Assembly: GCA_018292915.2 (NCBI GenBank)
Contig: JACVVK020000217.1
Location: forward strand, 1,026,001 to 1,090,000
Origin: Batillaria attramentaria
Taxonomy: Eukaryota; Mollusca; Gastropoda; Batillariidae
Direction: 5' to 3'
Length of the DNA: 64,000 nt
Shown here: positions 1 to 10,574 of the stretch, one piece after another
How positions within the stretch are numbered: the first letter of the stretch is position 1
How the letters are laid out: every line of letters starts with the position of its first letter
Notes under the pieces: model-generated
What the model was told of the DNA's origin: nothing
The model's database searches: none
Seen by the model: only the letters and a program-made list of their open reading frames with translations
Translations under genes and position numbers: made by a program

Positions 1-1160
1 TCTTTCAGCTTGGTGTAGAATCGTTCTAAACATTGCCTTGTTATCTTTCAGCTTGGTGTAGAATCGTTCTAAACATTGCCTTGTTATCTTTCAGCTTGGT
101 GTAGAATCGTTCTAAACATTGCCTTGTTATCTTTCAGCTTGGTGTAGAATCGTTCTAAACATTGCCTTGTTATCTTTCAGCTTGGTGTAGAATCGTTCTA
201 AACATTGCCTTGTTATCTTTCAGCTTGGTGTAGAATCGTTCTAAACATTGCCTTGTTATCTTTCAGCTTGGTGTAGAATCGTTCTAAACATTGCCTTGTT
301 ATCTTTCAGCTTGGTGTAGAATCGTTCTAAACATTGCCTTGTTATCTTTCAGCTTGGTGTAGAATCGTTCTAAACATTGCCTTGTTATCTTTCAGCTTGG
401 TGTAGAATCGTTCTAAACATTGCCTTGTTATCTTTCAGCTTGGTGTAGAATCGTTCTAAACATTGCCTTGTTATCTTTCAGCTTGGTGTAGAATCGTTCT
501 AAACATTGCCTTGTTATCTTTCAGCTTGGTGTAGAATCGTTCTAAACATTGCCTTGTTATCTTTCAGCTTGGTGTAGAATCGTTCTAAACATTGCCTTGT
601 TATCTTTCAGCTTGGTGTAGAATCGTTCTAAACATTGCCTTGTTATCTTTCAGCTTGGTGTAGAATCGTTCTAAACATTGCCTTGTTATCTTTCAGCTTG
701 GTGTAGAATCGTTCTAAACATTGCCTTGTTATCTTTCAGCTTGGTGTAGAATCGTTCTAAACATTGCCTTGTTATCTTTCAGCTTGGTGTAGAATCGTTC
801 TAAACATTGCCTTGTTATCTTTCAGCTTGGTGTAGAATCGTTCCTAGTTCTAAACATTGCCTTGTTATCTTTCAGCTTGGTGTAGAATCGTTCTAAACAT
901 TGCCTTGTTATCTTTCAGCTTGGTGTAGAATCGTTCTAAACATTGCCTTGTTATCTTTCAGCTTGGTGTAGAATCGTTCTAAACATTGCCTTGTTATCTT
1001 TCAGCTTGGTGTAGAATCGTTCTAAACATTGCCTTGTTATCTTTCAGCTTGGTGTAGAATCGTTCTAAACATTGCCTTGTTATCTTTCAGCTTGGTGTAG
1101 AATCGTTCTAAACATTGCTTTTTATCTTTCAGCTTGGTGTAGAATCGTTCTAAACATTGC
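1..1160. repeat. 43-bp minisatellite, about 27 copies, in PARP intron
   Basis: The unit starts TCTTTCAGCTTGGTGTAGAA and repeats every 43 bp with almost no variation, apart from a short insertion near 842 and a truncated unit near 1118. It continues beyond the left edge. Each unit holds TTATCTTTCAG, which resembles a 3' splice site. The array ends about 50 bp before the acceptor of the first PARP exon seen here. Confidence 0.97.
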
Positions 1161-1212
1161 ATAACCCAATGAGACCTCAGTTTCCAGTGAAAACCGGAAT
1201 GTTTTGTTTCAG

Positions 1213-1369
1213 AACAAGGATTACAAGAAGCTTGGGACCGTGATTAACCAGTTGCCACCTATGAGAGCCATGACGTCCGTTACCTGTGGGGAGCTTCATG
1301 CCAAGCTTGACACCACCGACCGACTGCTTTTCCCACTTCTTACATGGTCAGTCTTCTCTCCACCCCCTC

Positions 1370-1405
<36 letters not shown>

Positions 1406-2322
1406 GAAAAGGTGAAAACTCTCTGAAAGAATGAAAACTGGACCACTGGACCAATGTCTTTTACCGTTGACAAATAAAGTTTCATTTCATTTCATTTCAT
1501 TTCTGTGTGTGTGTATGTGTGTCTCTCTGTCTCTCTCTCTCTCATTTCTAAAGTGTATTTGGGATAGCTGTTGTTTTGGTTGTTGTTTGTTGGGTTTGGG
1601 TTTTTTCCTGTGAGTGTAAATATAAATGAATGTAGCCAAAAAATTTTCTTTTGATCTTCTCTAAAACTCTTTAACTTAGAATGAATTTTTACTTCAGCGA
1701 GACCTGTACATTCACTCTAAACTTACTCTCTGCTGCCCGCATCTCTTCCAGGATTATCTCCAGCAACAGGTCACACATTGTCAAGTTACCACCTGAGCGG
1801 GTGAGCTTTGCTTCATCATCTTGTTGTTGTTGGTGTTGTTGTGTTGGTTGTGTTGAGGGCAGGTGAACTATGCTGACAGTGTGGGACTAGCAATATCAGA
1901 GTTTGAATCCTGGCTTGGAGCCATGAATTGGTGATAGTATTTTAATAATTAATAATAATAATTGATACTTACATAGCGCTCTTCCTCGCAGACAGCTCAC
2001 AGCGCTTTATGAGGAAAGAAAGAAAAACATCGGAACAATACAGTCACATATGAACAAAGTATATCACATTAATACAAACAATACAGTACACCTTCACAAA
2101 ACACACAACATATCAACACTACAATCAGACAGGTGCCTGCAGGTACAGTGGGCAAATGGGTCCCTTCCACCGCGGGACATAAACGGGAAGGGCTGTACAT
2201 ACTAGGATACAAACTTGCCTCTGAAGGGATACGAACCCTAGACCACATTTTTCTTTATGGTGTGGTTAGGGTTAGGGTATCAGTAGTGTGTGGTGGACAA
2301 GGACACTTAATCTGCAAAATCC

Positions 2323-2373
<51 letters not shown>

Positions 2374-5300
2374 TTGTGTGTGTGTGTGCGGGTAGCAAAG
2401 TACAAAAGTCAAAGCAAAGATATCTCATTGGTACCATAATACAGTATTGTGTTTTCGTGCATGTTTCTCACATGATGTGACCTACAACATTTGTTTTTCC
2501 CAGCAAATCATGTTCATGGTCACACCACACCAGTTCCTGTTACTGAGCAGTCCGCCGGCCAAGGAAGCCGCCTTCCAAACCGCCAAAAAGATATATGGCA
2601 GCACTTTTGCTTTTCAGTAAGTGAACGTAGCAGGCATTCCTTCCCGTATACGTGTATAATTATGCAAGCGAGCTTAGCGATGTTGAGAAGACATTACAAT
2701 TTGTCACGGTTCCCAGCTGTTTTTGTAATGTCCAGCCGCATCCCACCTAGAAACATGCGCAGGTTCGGCAACCTCACACAGTGGCACTGAGCCAGCAGGG
2801 GCTGAAGCCACATTCTGAGTCAACACGTGGTTTACGTGGACAGGTTCGGCAACCTCACACAGTGGCACTGAGCCAGCAGGGGCTGAAGCCACAGTCTGAG
2901 TCAACTCGTGGTTTACGTGGAGAGCTTTGAAGTCCTCCCTTCATGCATGGCTAGCAATAGATCACTCCACTCATGTCAGTCAAAGGGGGCCAGCCCTCAA
3001 GAATTCGGCCAATTGCATGCTGTGGCATAACGAGCACAACACAACACACTTTCTTGCCCGAGACTACAACGGGGGGAGCATGTGTAGTTTGATATGCCTG
3101 AAACATGGAAAGACAGCAGTAAGTCTGTTGATGTCATTTGAGGAAAAAGACCATTACGTCAGTCTCTTTCGTCTTGAAATCACCCCTTTTTCCATAAAAT
3201 AACAACATGGATGCACTGTGCTTTGCCAATACGCGGCAGAGTAAAGGGGCGGGGCTTTGGCCTGGGGGTTTGCCATGTGGAGTCGTGTTATTGGTCTATT
3301 GTCAGTATATTGCAGTCACAATTCACCTTAGCGGTTCCAAAACTTGTCTTGTGTGGAAATGCTGGCTGTTTGGCCTCGAATGGTTGTGTAAGCGGACCCT
3401 CTAGCTATCCTGGTCACGGCACCAATTTTTGTAACCGGACCGTCTAACTTTTATGGTTCCGTTCCTTGTTTCGGCTCCTGGGTAAGGCTGGAGATTGCCA
3501 AGCAGTAGCGACAAAATAACGCCACTAGTTTCTGATGTGTGAAGTAATGTTTCAGCCTCACGTTGTGTTCGTTATCAGTCATTTTCACACTGACCAACCT
3601 CTATCCAGAAAACCCAGGCAATATCAGATAGAAGTGTAGTCAGGTGCTGTGCGTCTGATGTCTGCAAGAGGGGAAAGACTGAGAGGGGAAGATGCTCTAT
3701 ACACACTCAGCCACATGCTGTCTCGCTGATAAACTAACATTTAAGCTTAGTAAATGTCCAAAAAGTATTTTATTTACTGTATATATACAAACGACCATTG
3801 GCCAAAATCAAACCAACTTAAAACACTGGCCAAGTAAGAACCTAACAGACAGACACGACACTAGAACTATCCTGAACCTAGCTAACACTCAACCTAGTTC
3901 ATCCCCATAAGACAAACGTAACCTAGCTACTGTGTGTGAAGGAACACTCTCAGACTTTGCGCCTGAGGTGTGACAATAGTACCTTACAACTGACTAAGCT
4001 TAAACAGCCAAGTGATGTAGCTTTCACAGCCACAACTTAATCTGCCAGAGACGAGTCGGGAACAAGCTTTGTCAGCCGGGGTCTGGTGCTAGCTTTGTCA
4101 GCCGGGGTCTGGTGCTAGCTTTGTCAGCCGGGGTCTGGTACTAGCTTTGTCAGCTGGGGTCTGGTACTAGCTTTGTCAGCCGGGGTCTGGTACTAGCTTT
4201 GTCAGCCGGGGTCTGGTGCTAGCTTTGTCAGCCGGGGTCTGGTACTAGCTTTGTCAGCCGGGGTCTGGTACTAGCTTTGTCAGCCGGGGTCTGGTGCTAG
4301 CTTTGTCAGCCGGGGTCTGGTACTAGCTTTGTCAGCCGGGGTCTGGTGCTAGCTTTGTCAGCCGGGGTCTGGTACTAGCTTTGTCAACCGGGGTCTGGTA
4401 CTAGCTTTGTCAGCCGGGGTCTGGTGCTAGCTTTGTCAGCCAGGGTCTGGTACTAGCTTTGTCAGCCGGGGTCTGGTACTAGCTTTGTCAGCCGGGGTCT
4501 GGTGCTAGCTTTGTCAGCCGGGGTCTGGTACTAGCTTTGTCAGCCAGGGCTGCTAGCCTAAGTGGCCGCCAGTCCAGAGACTGGAACTGCTGCTCCTTTT
4601 ATACCCTCTCCCAGGTCGGTGAGACCGGAAGGGCGCTTGTTCTGTTATGGTACACATGTACTGTAGCTGCTACTGCTGCAACCACTAACAAGAGTTTGCT
4701 CCCCTGCTACAGTTGCATTGAGTGTGTTTGTAAGTGTAAGTGTGTATTTAGTGTGTATGTTGTGTGTATTTAGTGTGTATGTTGTGTGTATTTAGTGTGT
4801 ATGTTGTGTGTATTTAGTGTGTATGTTGTGTGTATTTAGTGTGTATGTTGTGTGTATTTAGTGTGTATGTTCAGATGACATTACTCTGTCTGTCTGACTT
4901 ACACTACACTCATTAGCTACCATTGTAGAGAACTCAGACAGTTGCAGCACCATCTTCCTTACAGCTTACAAAATTAGCGGTCACTTTGACCATCTCTGTC
5001 AAATTCAGAGGGTCATTTTGTAAAATCAGTGAAGTACAGCCTCAAGTTCTCCACATCAGATTCTGAAATCTTTGCATAAATGACGCACGTGTGTGTAATA
5101 AGGAACACTAAGCTTTTCCCACAAAAACAAGCTACAGTGAAATCTTATTCCGAGAAGGTACATGTATGTATAATGATATAAAATGGCAATGTGTTTTATG
5201 TGCACAGTGGGTCCAGCATTGAGAACTGGCACAGCATCATCCGCATGGGACTGATCGTGGCTTCTGGTACCAAGAGACAGGTTAGTGCTATACAACTACA

Positions 5301-8300
5301 TGTAGCTGTAAATACCAAAACTCATGCCTACAAGTGACAGGTTAGTGCTATACAACTACATGTAGCTGTAAATACCAAAACTCATGCCTACAAGTGACAG
5401 GTTAGTGCTATACAACTACATGTAGCTGTAAATACCAAAACTCATGCCTACAAGTGACAGGTTAGTGCTATACAACTACATGTAGCTGTAAATACCAAAA
5501 CTCATGCCTACAAGTGACAGGTTAGTGCTACACAACTACATGTAGCTGTAAATACGAAAACTCATGCCTACAAGTGACAGGTTAGTGCTATACAACTACA
5601 TGTAGCTGTAAATACCAAAACTCATGCCTACAAGTGACAGGTTAGTGCTATACAACTACATGTAGCTGTAAATACCAAAACTCATGCCTACAAGTGACAG
5701 GTTAGTGCTACACAACTACATGTAGCTGTAAATACGAAAACTCATGCCTACAAGTGACAGGTTAGTGCTATACAACTACATGTAGCTGTAAATACCAAAA
5801 CTCATGCCTACAAGTGACAGGTTAGTGCTATACAACTACATGTAGCTGTAAATACGAAAACTCGTGCCTACAAGTGACAGGTTAGTGCTACACAACTACA
5901 TGTAGCTGTAAATACCAAAACTCATGCCTACAAGTGACAGGTTAGTGCTATACAACTACATGTAGCTGTAAATACCAAAACTCATGCCTACAAGTGACAG
6001 GTTAGTGCTATACAACTACATGTAGCTGTAAATACCAAAACTCATGCCTACAAGTGACAGGTTAGTGCTATACAACTACATGTAGCTGTAAATACGAAAA
6101 CTCATGCCTACAAGTGACAGGTTAGTGCTATACAACTACATGTAGCTGTAAATACCAAAACTCATGCCTACAAGTGACAGGTTAGTGCTATACAACTACA
6201 TGTAGCTGTAAATACGAAAACTCATGCCTACAAGTGACAGGTTAGTGCTACACAACTACATGTAGCTGTAAATACCAAAACTCATGCCTACAAGTGACTG
6301 CCATTGTTTTGCCTTCAGCACTTGCAGACAGAAAGAGAGAGAGAAAAAAAACAGACAGAGAGAGAGAGACGGAAACAGAGAGAGAAAAAAAACAGACAGA
6401 GAGAGAGAGACGGAAACAGAGAGAGAAAAAATAGAGAGAGAGAGAGAGGTGCAGGAGCAGTGAAGAAGAAAACAGCAACAAGCGTCCAACTGAAATCACT
6501 AAATCCAATGGACATCTACAACTCTGCCATCTTGGAGTAGTTATAGGGGTGCGGCATGTTGTTGAGACTTTGCACGGTTATACTATACTGTTATAGGCTG
6601 GGTTTCGGGGGTAGGGCCATAGGTGTAGTTTGAGTGAGGTGACAGTTAAGAAAGTTGTAGCCCAAGGCCAAGGGCTACAACTTTCTTCTCTATCACCTCC
6701 CTCAAACTACACCTACGGCCCTACCCCCCGAAAACCAGCCTATAATAGTTTCCATTTCCATCTCTGAAAACTGAAGTTTAAAACCAATATTTCGAAAACA
6801 GTTAATAGCTTCTCCCTGCAAGCTTTGTTTACAGAAGTAAATCTATGAGGCGTCATTTGCACGAAGCAGACCTGAGGCCGAAGCTCGTCGTTGAACAGTA
6901 CATGTATCGCCGCATTATTTGTGCGTTTGGCACATACAAAACTGCTCTGAAGGTGTCATCTCAGTTTATCAAACCTTCCTTAATGATTAACCTTAGTTCT
7001 TAAAGCCAAGTTTTTGCATAAAGCTGAGTTGTAAAACCAAGCTTCAGCTTTGGTGCGCAGCTACAAAACGGTTTGGTGCAAACATTGCTGCATGTGAAAT
7101 TGGGGAAGGGCCGCTTCCCCGCTTAAAAATTTCCCTTGGTTTCTTTGGTATAGATGTGTACGTGAAATGTTTGTTTCGTTGTCTGGGCAGCTTGTCATGT
7201 TCATCTGCGAAACGTTTGCACCATTTCTATGCGTTCTCTTATCATTTGCCTGCTCCAGAGTTCTATCAGTATCGCTATGCTGACACAGCTACCAGCCGCT
7301 GCAGAAATGATCTCGGTAGCAGACGGCTTCCTGTTTGGCGAATCTTTCATTAGATTTGCGAGGTCTGTGTCCACAAATCAGCAAAAAGTCGGCTTGCATT
7401 GGCGCATGTTGATATTTAGTGACAGTCATAAAATGATTTCAAATCAGTTACGTACCGTTTGCATGTAATCTTCGGCTGAGCTATGTCAGAAACGATTTCA
7501 GTCATGGCTTCGCAGCAAGGAAACAGTAGACGAAAGACAAGCGCTCATCGGACTGCACCTGATTGGCTGGTTTACCACAATGTCAGGGGCAGTGGAATAT
7601 TTTAAGCCTGGTACTAGTGGTAGGCTTTAGATAGGGACTCAGGCATTGTTTACGTGGGTATCACTTTTGTTTACCAAAAGATCAACGACCTTTCCCTTGG
7701 AGGTACATCAAGGGCTACCCCACAGCTGTCTGCCAGTCGCTGTAGGAGAACGAAAATGAAATGAAAACAAAATGTATATGTACTTAGGGCAACTTCCCAT
7801 GTGTTGTCAAAATGATGCTGTGGACCAGTGAATGGGAGCAGTCTCTGATGAAATGTTCCACTCCAACTGACACTACAGGCCGGTGAATGGGAGCAGTCTC
7901 TGATGAAATGTTCCACTCAAACTGACACTACAGGCCGGTGAATGGGAGCAGTCTCTGATGAAATGTTCCACTCCAACTGACACTACAGGCCGGTGAATGG
8001 GAGCAGTCTCTGATGAAATGTTCCACTCCAACTGACACTACAGGCCGGTGAATGGGAGCAGTCTCTGATGAAATGTTCCACTCCAACTGACACTACAGGC
8101 CGGTGAATGGGAGCAGTCTCTGATGAAATGTTCCACTCCAACTGACACTACAGGCCGGTGAATGGGAGCAGTCTCTGATGAAATGTTCCACTCCAACTGA
8201 CACTAAAGGCCGGTGAATGGGAGCAGTCTCTGATGAAATGTTCCACTCCAACTGACACTACAGGCCAGTGAATGGGAGCAGTCTCTGATGAAATGTTCCA

Positions 8301-10161
8301 CTCCAACTGACACTAAAGGCCGGTGAATGCAAGCCATCATGTAACTCAACGTTAGGAACCAGCCTAGTGCTGTTGCCTGTCATTTCTGTGATAAAAAGGG
8401 GAAAACAGGGAGCAGAAACAATCATCTGTCACTAATTTTGAGTATTGTTATTCTACACAGGTGAACGGAGCAGCCTATGGCCATGGGATCTACTTGAGTC
8501 CATTGGCCAGTATGTCTTTCAACTACTCCTGCATGGGCTACAGTCGTCACCATGTTGGCAAAAACACAAAGCCCAAGGTCAGGTTTGAACAAGTAATCTG
8601 CACCTGGTCCTAGGCTACACTGTGTATGACTGTGTGCACTCTTAAAATGCAGGTTTTGTTCTTCTTGTTGTTGACGTTCTGAAACAACTGTGGCAAAAGC
8701 AGCAACAACAAATTTAAAAAATGCTTTTGTTAAATTGAACAGTAGTAGTGTACTGGTTTTTCCTTTCTTTGTTGAAAGAGTATGAGCATATTTCACTTAC
8801 CACACACACACACTCACACACGCGCGTGCGCAGAAGTAAAATACAATGATAAAAGTAGATGGAGTAGGATGTCTGTTGAAAAATATACCAAACTCACGAA
8901 CCTGGAAGCTTTCCATTAGGCATCATAGTGTATGAAGTTTTTGTTTTTTGTTTTTTAACCAAAAATTTTGGGTCAACAATGGGCATTCATTGTACATGTA
9001 TTTATGTGGATATGTGTCTGTGTGTGTGAGGGGGAGAGAGGGAGAGAATTTGTTTTCATTGTACATGTATTTATGTGGATATGTGTCTGTGTGTGTGAGG
9101 GGGAGAGAGGGAGAGAATTTGTTTTCATCGAGTGGGTTACAGTTGGTCGAAAACATTACCCTTAAGTCTAATTTTCTTAATCTTATTTGTGATTCAGATA
9201 CACACATTATGTCTGTCGGTATACCGTATTTAAATTTGCTAATGCACATTTTAAGGATCAGTATGACATGGTTGATGTATATGATTTGCCATTTTTCCAA
9301 TTCACCATTTTTGTATGAAGTATTACATTGCATGTCTTGTACAGAGGTGTATTCATATGTCAGATTATGTCCCTTCTCTTTTTTGTACGAGACGATATTT
9401 CTATTTGCAGGACAAGCAAGCGAGGTTTTTGTCCAGTCACAACTTGAACTGCATTGCTCTGTGTGAAGGTGAGACTTTCATTGTTCTTCCTCCGTGAAAC
9501 ATTCAAGCTGAAGTATGTGTTGGGTAGTTTGGCTCTGTTTCTATTTGGTTGGTTTGTTTTTGTTTTTATTTGTTAGTTGGTTTTTTTTTCTATATTAGAC
9601 AATCATCCTTTGCATCTGCACATGTTTATGTGAGAATATATCTGTTGAAGGGCTGAATGTTTTATGTGAGAATATATCTATTGAAGGGCTGAATGTTTTA
9701 TGTGAGAATATATCTATTGAAGGGCTGAATGTTTTATGTGAGAATATATCTATTGAAGGGCTGAATGTTTTATGTGAGAATATATCTATTGAAGGGCTGA
9801 ATGTTTTATGAAGACTGTTAATTTGCTGGCATTGCCTTTGTTTGTGGTTTCAGTGATTTGCTCCCCAGTGCTGAAAAAACACAGAGATATCTGGGTGTGT
9901 CCGGACCCAGATCACGTCTGCACTCGCTTCTTCTTTGTGTGAGTATTTTTTTTGGCACATTTTTCTTTTCAAAGAGTGCTACATGTTTTCCCTTCAAATG
10001 TAACCAGTAATTTGCTGAATTTGTTGTAATTATCAGTGTGTGCACGATGCTGTGTTGACAGGTACGAGGACGGACAGGTGGGTGACAACAGCATCGACAT
10101 GAACAAGGAGCAATACAAACAGGTGGTGCAGCAAGCCATGTCATACATCGTCAAACCGTGA
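1213..10161 (+). CDS. PARP6/PARP8: PARP6/PARP8-type mono-ADP-ribosyltransferase, 3' eight coding exons (5' partial)
   Basis: Exons read directly: 1213-1346, 1752-1800, 2504-2616, 5208-5280, 8461-8577, 9411-9468, 9854-9938, 10062-10161. All have AG/GT borders and compatible phases, and together give 243 codons including TGA at 10159-10161. The protein contains LNQ-like INQLPPMRAMTS, LLFPLLTW, SSPPAKEA, the NAD-binding HGSSIENWHSI, YGHGIYLSP, LNCIALCE, HVCTRFFFVYEDGQVGD. These are hallmarks of the catalytic domain of PARP6 and PARP8. Known of the family: transfer of single ADP-ribose units from NAD to proteins; the catalytic glutamate of PARP1 is not conserved, and in this protein the matching strand reads NCIAL. 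The His (HGS) and Tyr (GIYLS) of the triad are visible. The loop after the Tyr strand is shorter than I recall in vertebrates. The start and N-terminal region lie left of the window. Features of PARP6 and PARP8 are mixed, so the paralog is left open. Confidence 0.92.
1347..1751 (+). other. PARP intron with (TC)n and (GT)n tracts
   Basis: The intron lies between PARP exons 1213-1346 and 1752-1800. It has a (TC)n run at about 1374-1402, a short (TTTCA)n near 1480-1502 and mixed GT/TC repeats to 1543. No coding signal was seen. Confidence 0.8.
1925..2290 (-). mobile_element. Dispersed repeat with (ATT)n tail, likely SINE or LINE 3' end
   Basis: The segment has AATAATTAATAATAATAATT followed by ATACTTACATAGCGCTC. 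Read on the minus strand this is a body ending AGCGCTATGTAAGTAT plus an ATT-rich tail. A related tail in the opposite orientation lies at 36520-36585. A box near 2220-2245 reads like a degenerate tRNA B-box on the minus strand. No family assignment is possible without a library. Confidence 0.45.
2317..2395. repeat. (GT)n microsatellite
   Basis: An uninterrupted GT run with a short TATTT break and a terminal GCGGG, inside a PARP intron. Confidence 0.95.
2760..2921. repeat. 81-bp direct duplication
   Basis: Two near-identical copies starting CAGGTTCGGCAACCTCACAC at 2760 and 2841, in the PARP intron after exon 2504-2616. Confidence 0.9.
2922..4065 (+). other. Intronic sequence without recognisable genes
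   Basis: Unique-looking DNA inside the large PARP intron (2617-5207). Only short open frames without homology were seen and there is no convincing exon. Confidence 0.6.
4066..4550. repeat. 26-bp minisatellite, about 18 copies
   Basis: The unit GCTTTGTCAGCCGGGGTCTG plus GTGCTA or GTACTA repeats without gaps. The G/A variant at one position alternates between units. It lies in the PARP intron before exon 5208-5280. Confidence 0.96.
4735..4872. repeat. 22-bp minisatellite, about 6 copies
   Basis: The unit GTGTATTTAGTGTGTATGTT plus GT is repeated with no visible divergence, in the PARP intron. Confidence 0.93.
5281..6297. repeat. 60-bp minisatellite, 17 copies, starting at a splice donor
   Basis: The first base is the first intron base after PARP exon 5208-5280. 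Each 60-bp unit starts GTTAGTGCTA and ends CAAGTGACAG. The real exon end is CAAGAGACAG followed by GTTAGT, so every unit boundary recreates the donor context. Variation is confined to a few positions (TATACAACT or CACACAACT; TACC or TACG). The last unit ends CAAGTGACTG. Confidence 0.97.
6325..6450. repeat. GA-rich low-complexity tract with imperfect 35-40 bp repeats
   Basis: Purine-rich repeats of (GA)n, A-runs and ACAGACAGAG. These produce the apparent R/E/K-rich and S/L-rich open frames on both strands, which are not genes. Confidence 0.85.
6586..6748. mobile_element. Foldback element or MITE-like inverted repeat
   Basis: The left arm (from TTATAGGCTGGGTTTCGGGG at 6591 to about 6663) is matched by its reverse complement up to about 6746 (ending CCAGCCTATAA). 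The two arms are about 73-75 bp with a loop of about 8 bp (AAGGCCAA). A few mismatches are spread over the arms. No coding potential. It is compatible with a short MITE or a terminal foldback. Confidence 0.8.
6750..7820 (+). other. Intronic sequence, nothing recognised
   Basis: A stretch of the PARP intron 5281-8460 without repeats or coding signal that I can support. Confidence 0.5.
7822..8328. repeat. 55-bp minisatellite, about 9 copies
   Basis: The unit begins TGAATGGGAGCAGTCTCTGA and ends ACACTACAGGCCGG. It sits 130 bp before the acceptor of PARP exon 8461-8577. Confidence 0.95.
8986..9126. repeat. 69-bp direct duplication
   Basis: Two nearly identical copies containing TTCATTGTACATGTATTTAT and a GTGTGTGAGGGGGAGAGAGG core, in a PARP intron. 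Confidence 0.9.
9625..9810. repeat. 36-bp minisatellite, about 5 copies
   Basis: The unit TTTTATGTGAGAATATATCT plus ATTGAAGGGCTGAATG repeats, ending about 45 bp before the acceptor of PARP exon 9854-9938. Confidence 0.94.
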
Positions 10162-10574
10162 GTCACAACATCAGGAAGCTACACACAAGGAACTGTTGCT
10201 CTGGATCAGTTGAACAGTTGCGCAGTGTGCTCTTGTATACTGAAATAGTCTGAATGATAAGCTGAACTGTCACTCCAAGACGCTGATGCCTGCTTGCTGT
10301 AGGAACAACATTCAAAGGGCCTGAAACTCTTCTAGTTGGCAAGTGACCACAACACTAAAGCAGACACCTCACAGTTTACTGTGTGGTGAGCCGTCTGTTG
10401 GCTGAGTATGTGTCTGGGACTGATGTCACATGGGAGATGTTTTAGTCCTTACAAACATCAAACATGACCAAACACAGCATTTTTCCCTGTTCCTTGTGTG
10501 GCATGTTGTTACAGCATGTACTTGCTCTAATATTTCCGTCTTGTCTTTGAGCCGTGCTTGACGTTTGTTTGGAC

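Noticed and set aside
1..1160. CRISPR-like array
   Set aside because: Units are contiguous with no unique spacers, and the genes are intron-containing eukaryotic ones.
2263..2282. Telomeric repeat (GGTTAGGGTTAGGG)
   Set aside because: Only about two to three units, here and at 41551-41569; chance or tiny interstitial remnant.
9411..9497. Independent small protein at 9.3-9.5 kb
   Set aside because: The conserved part (LNCIALCE) is a PARP exon; the rest of the frame is intron.
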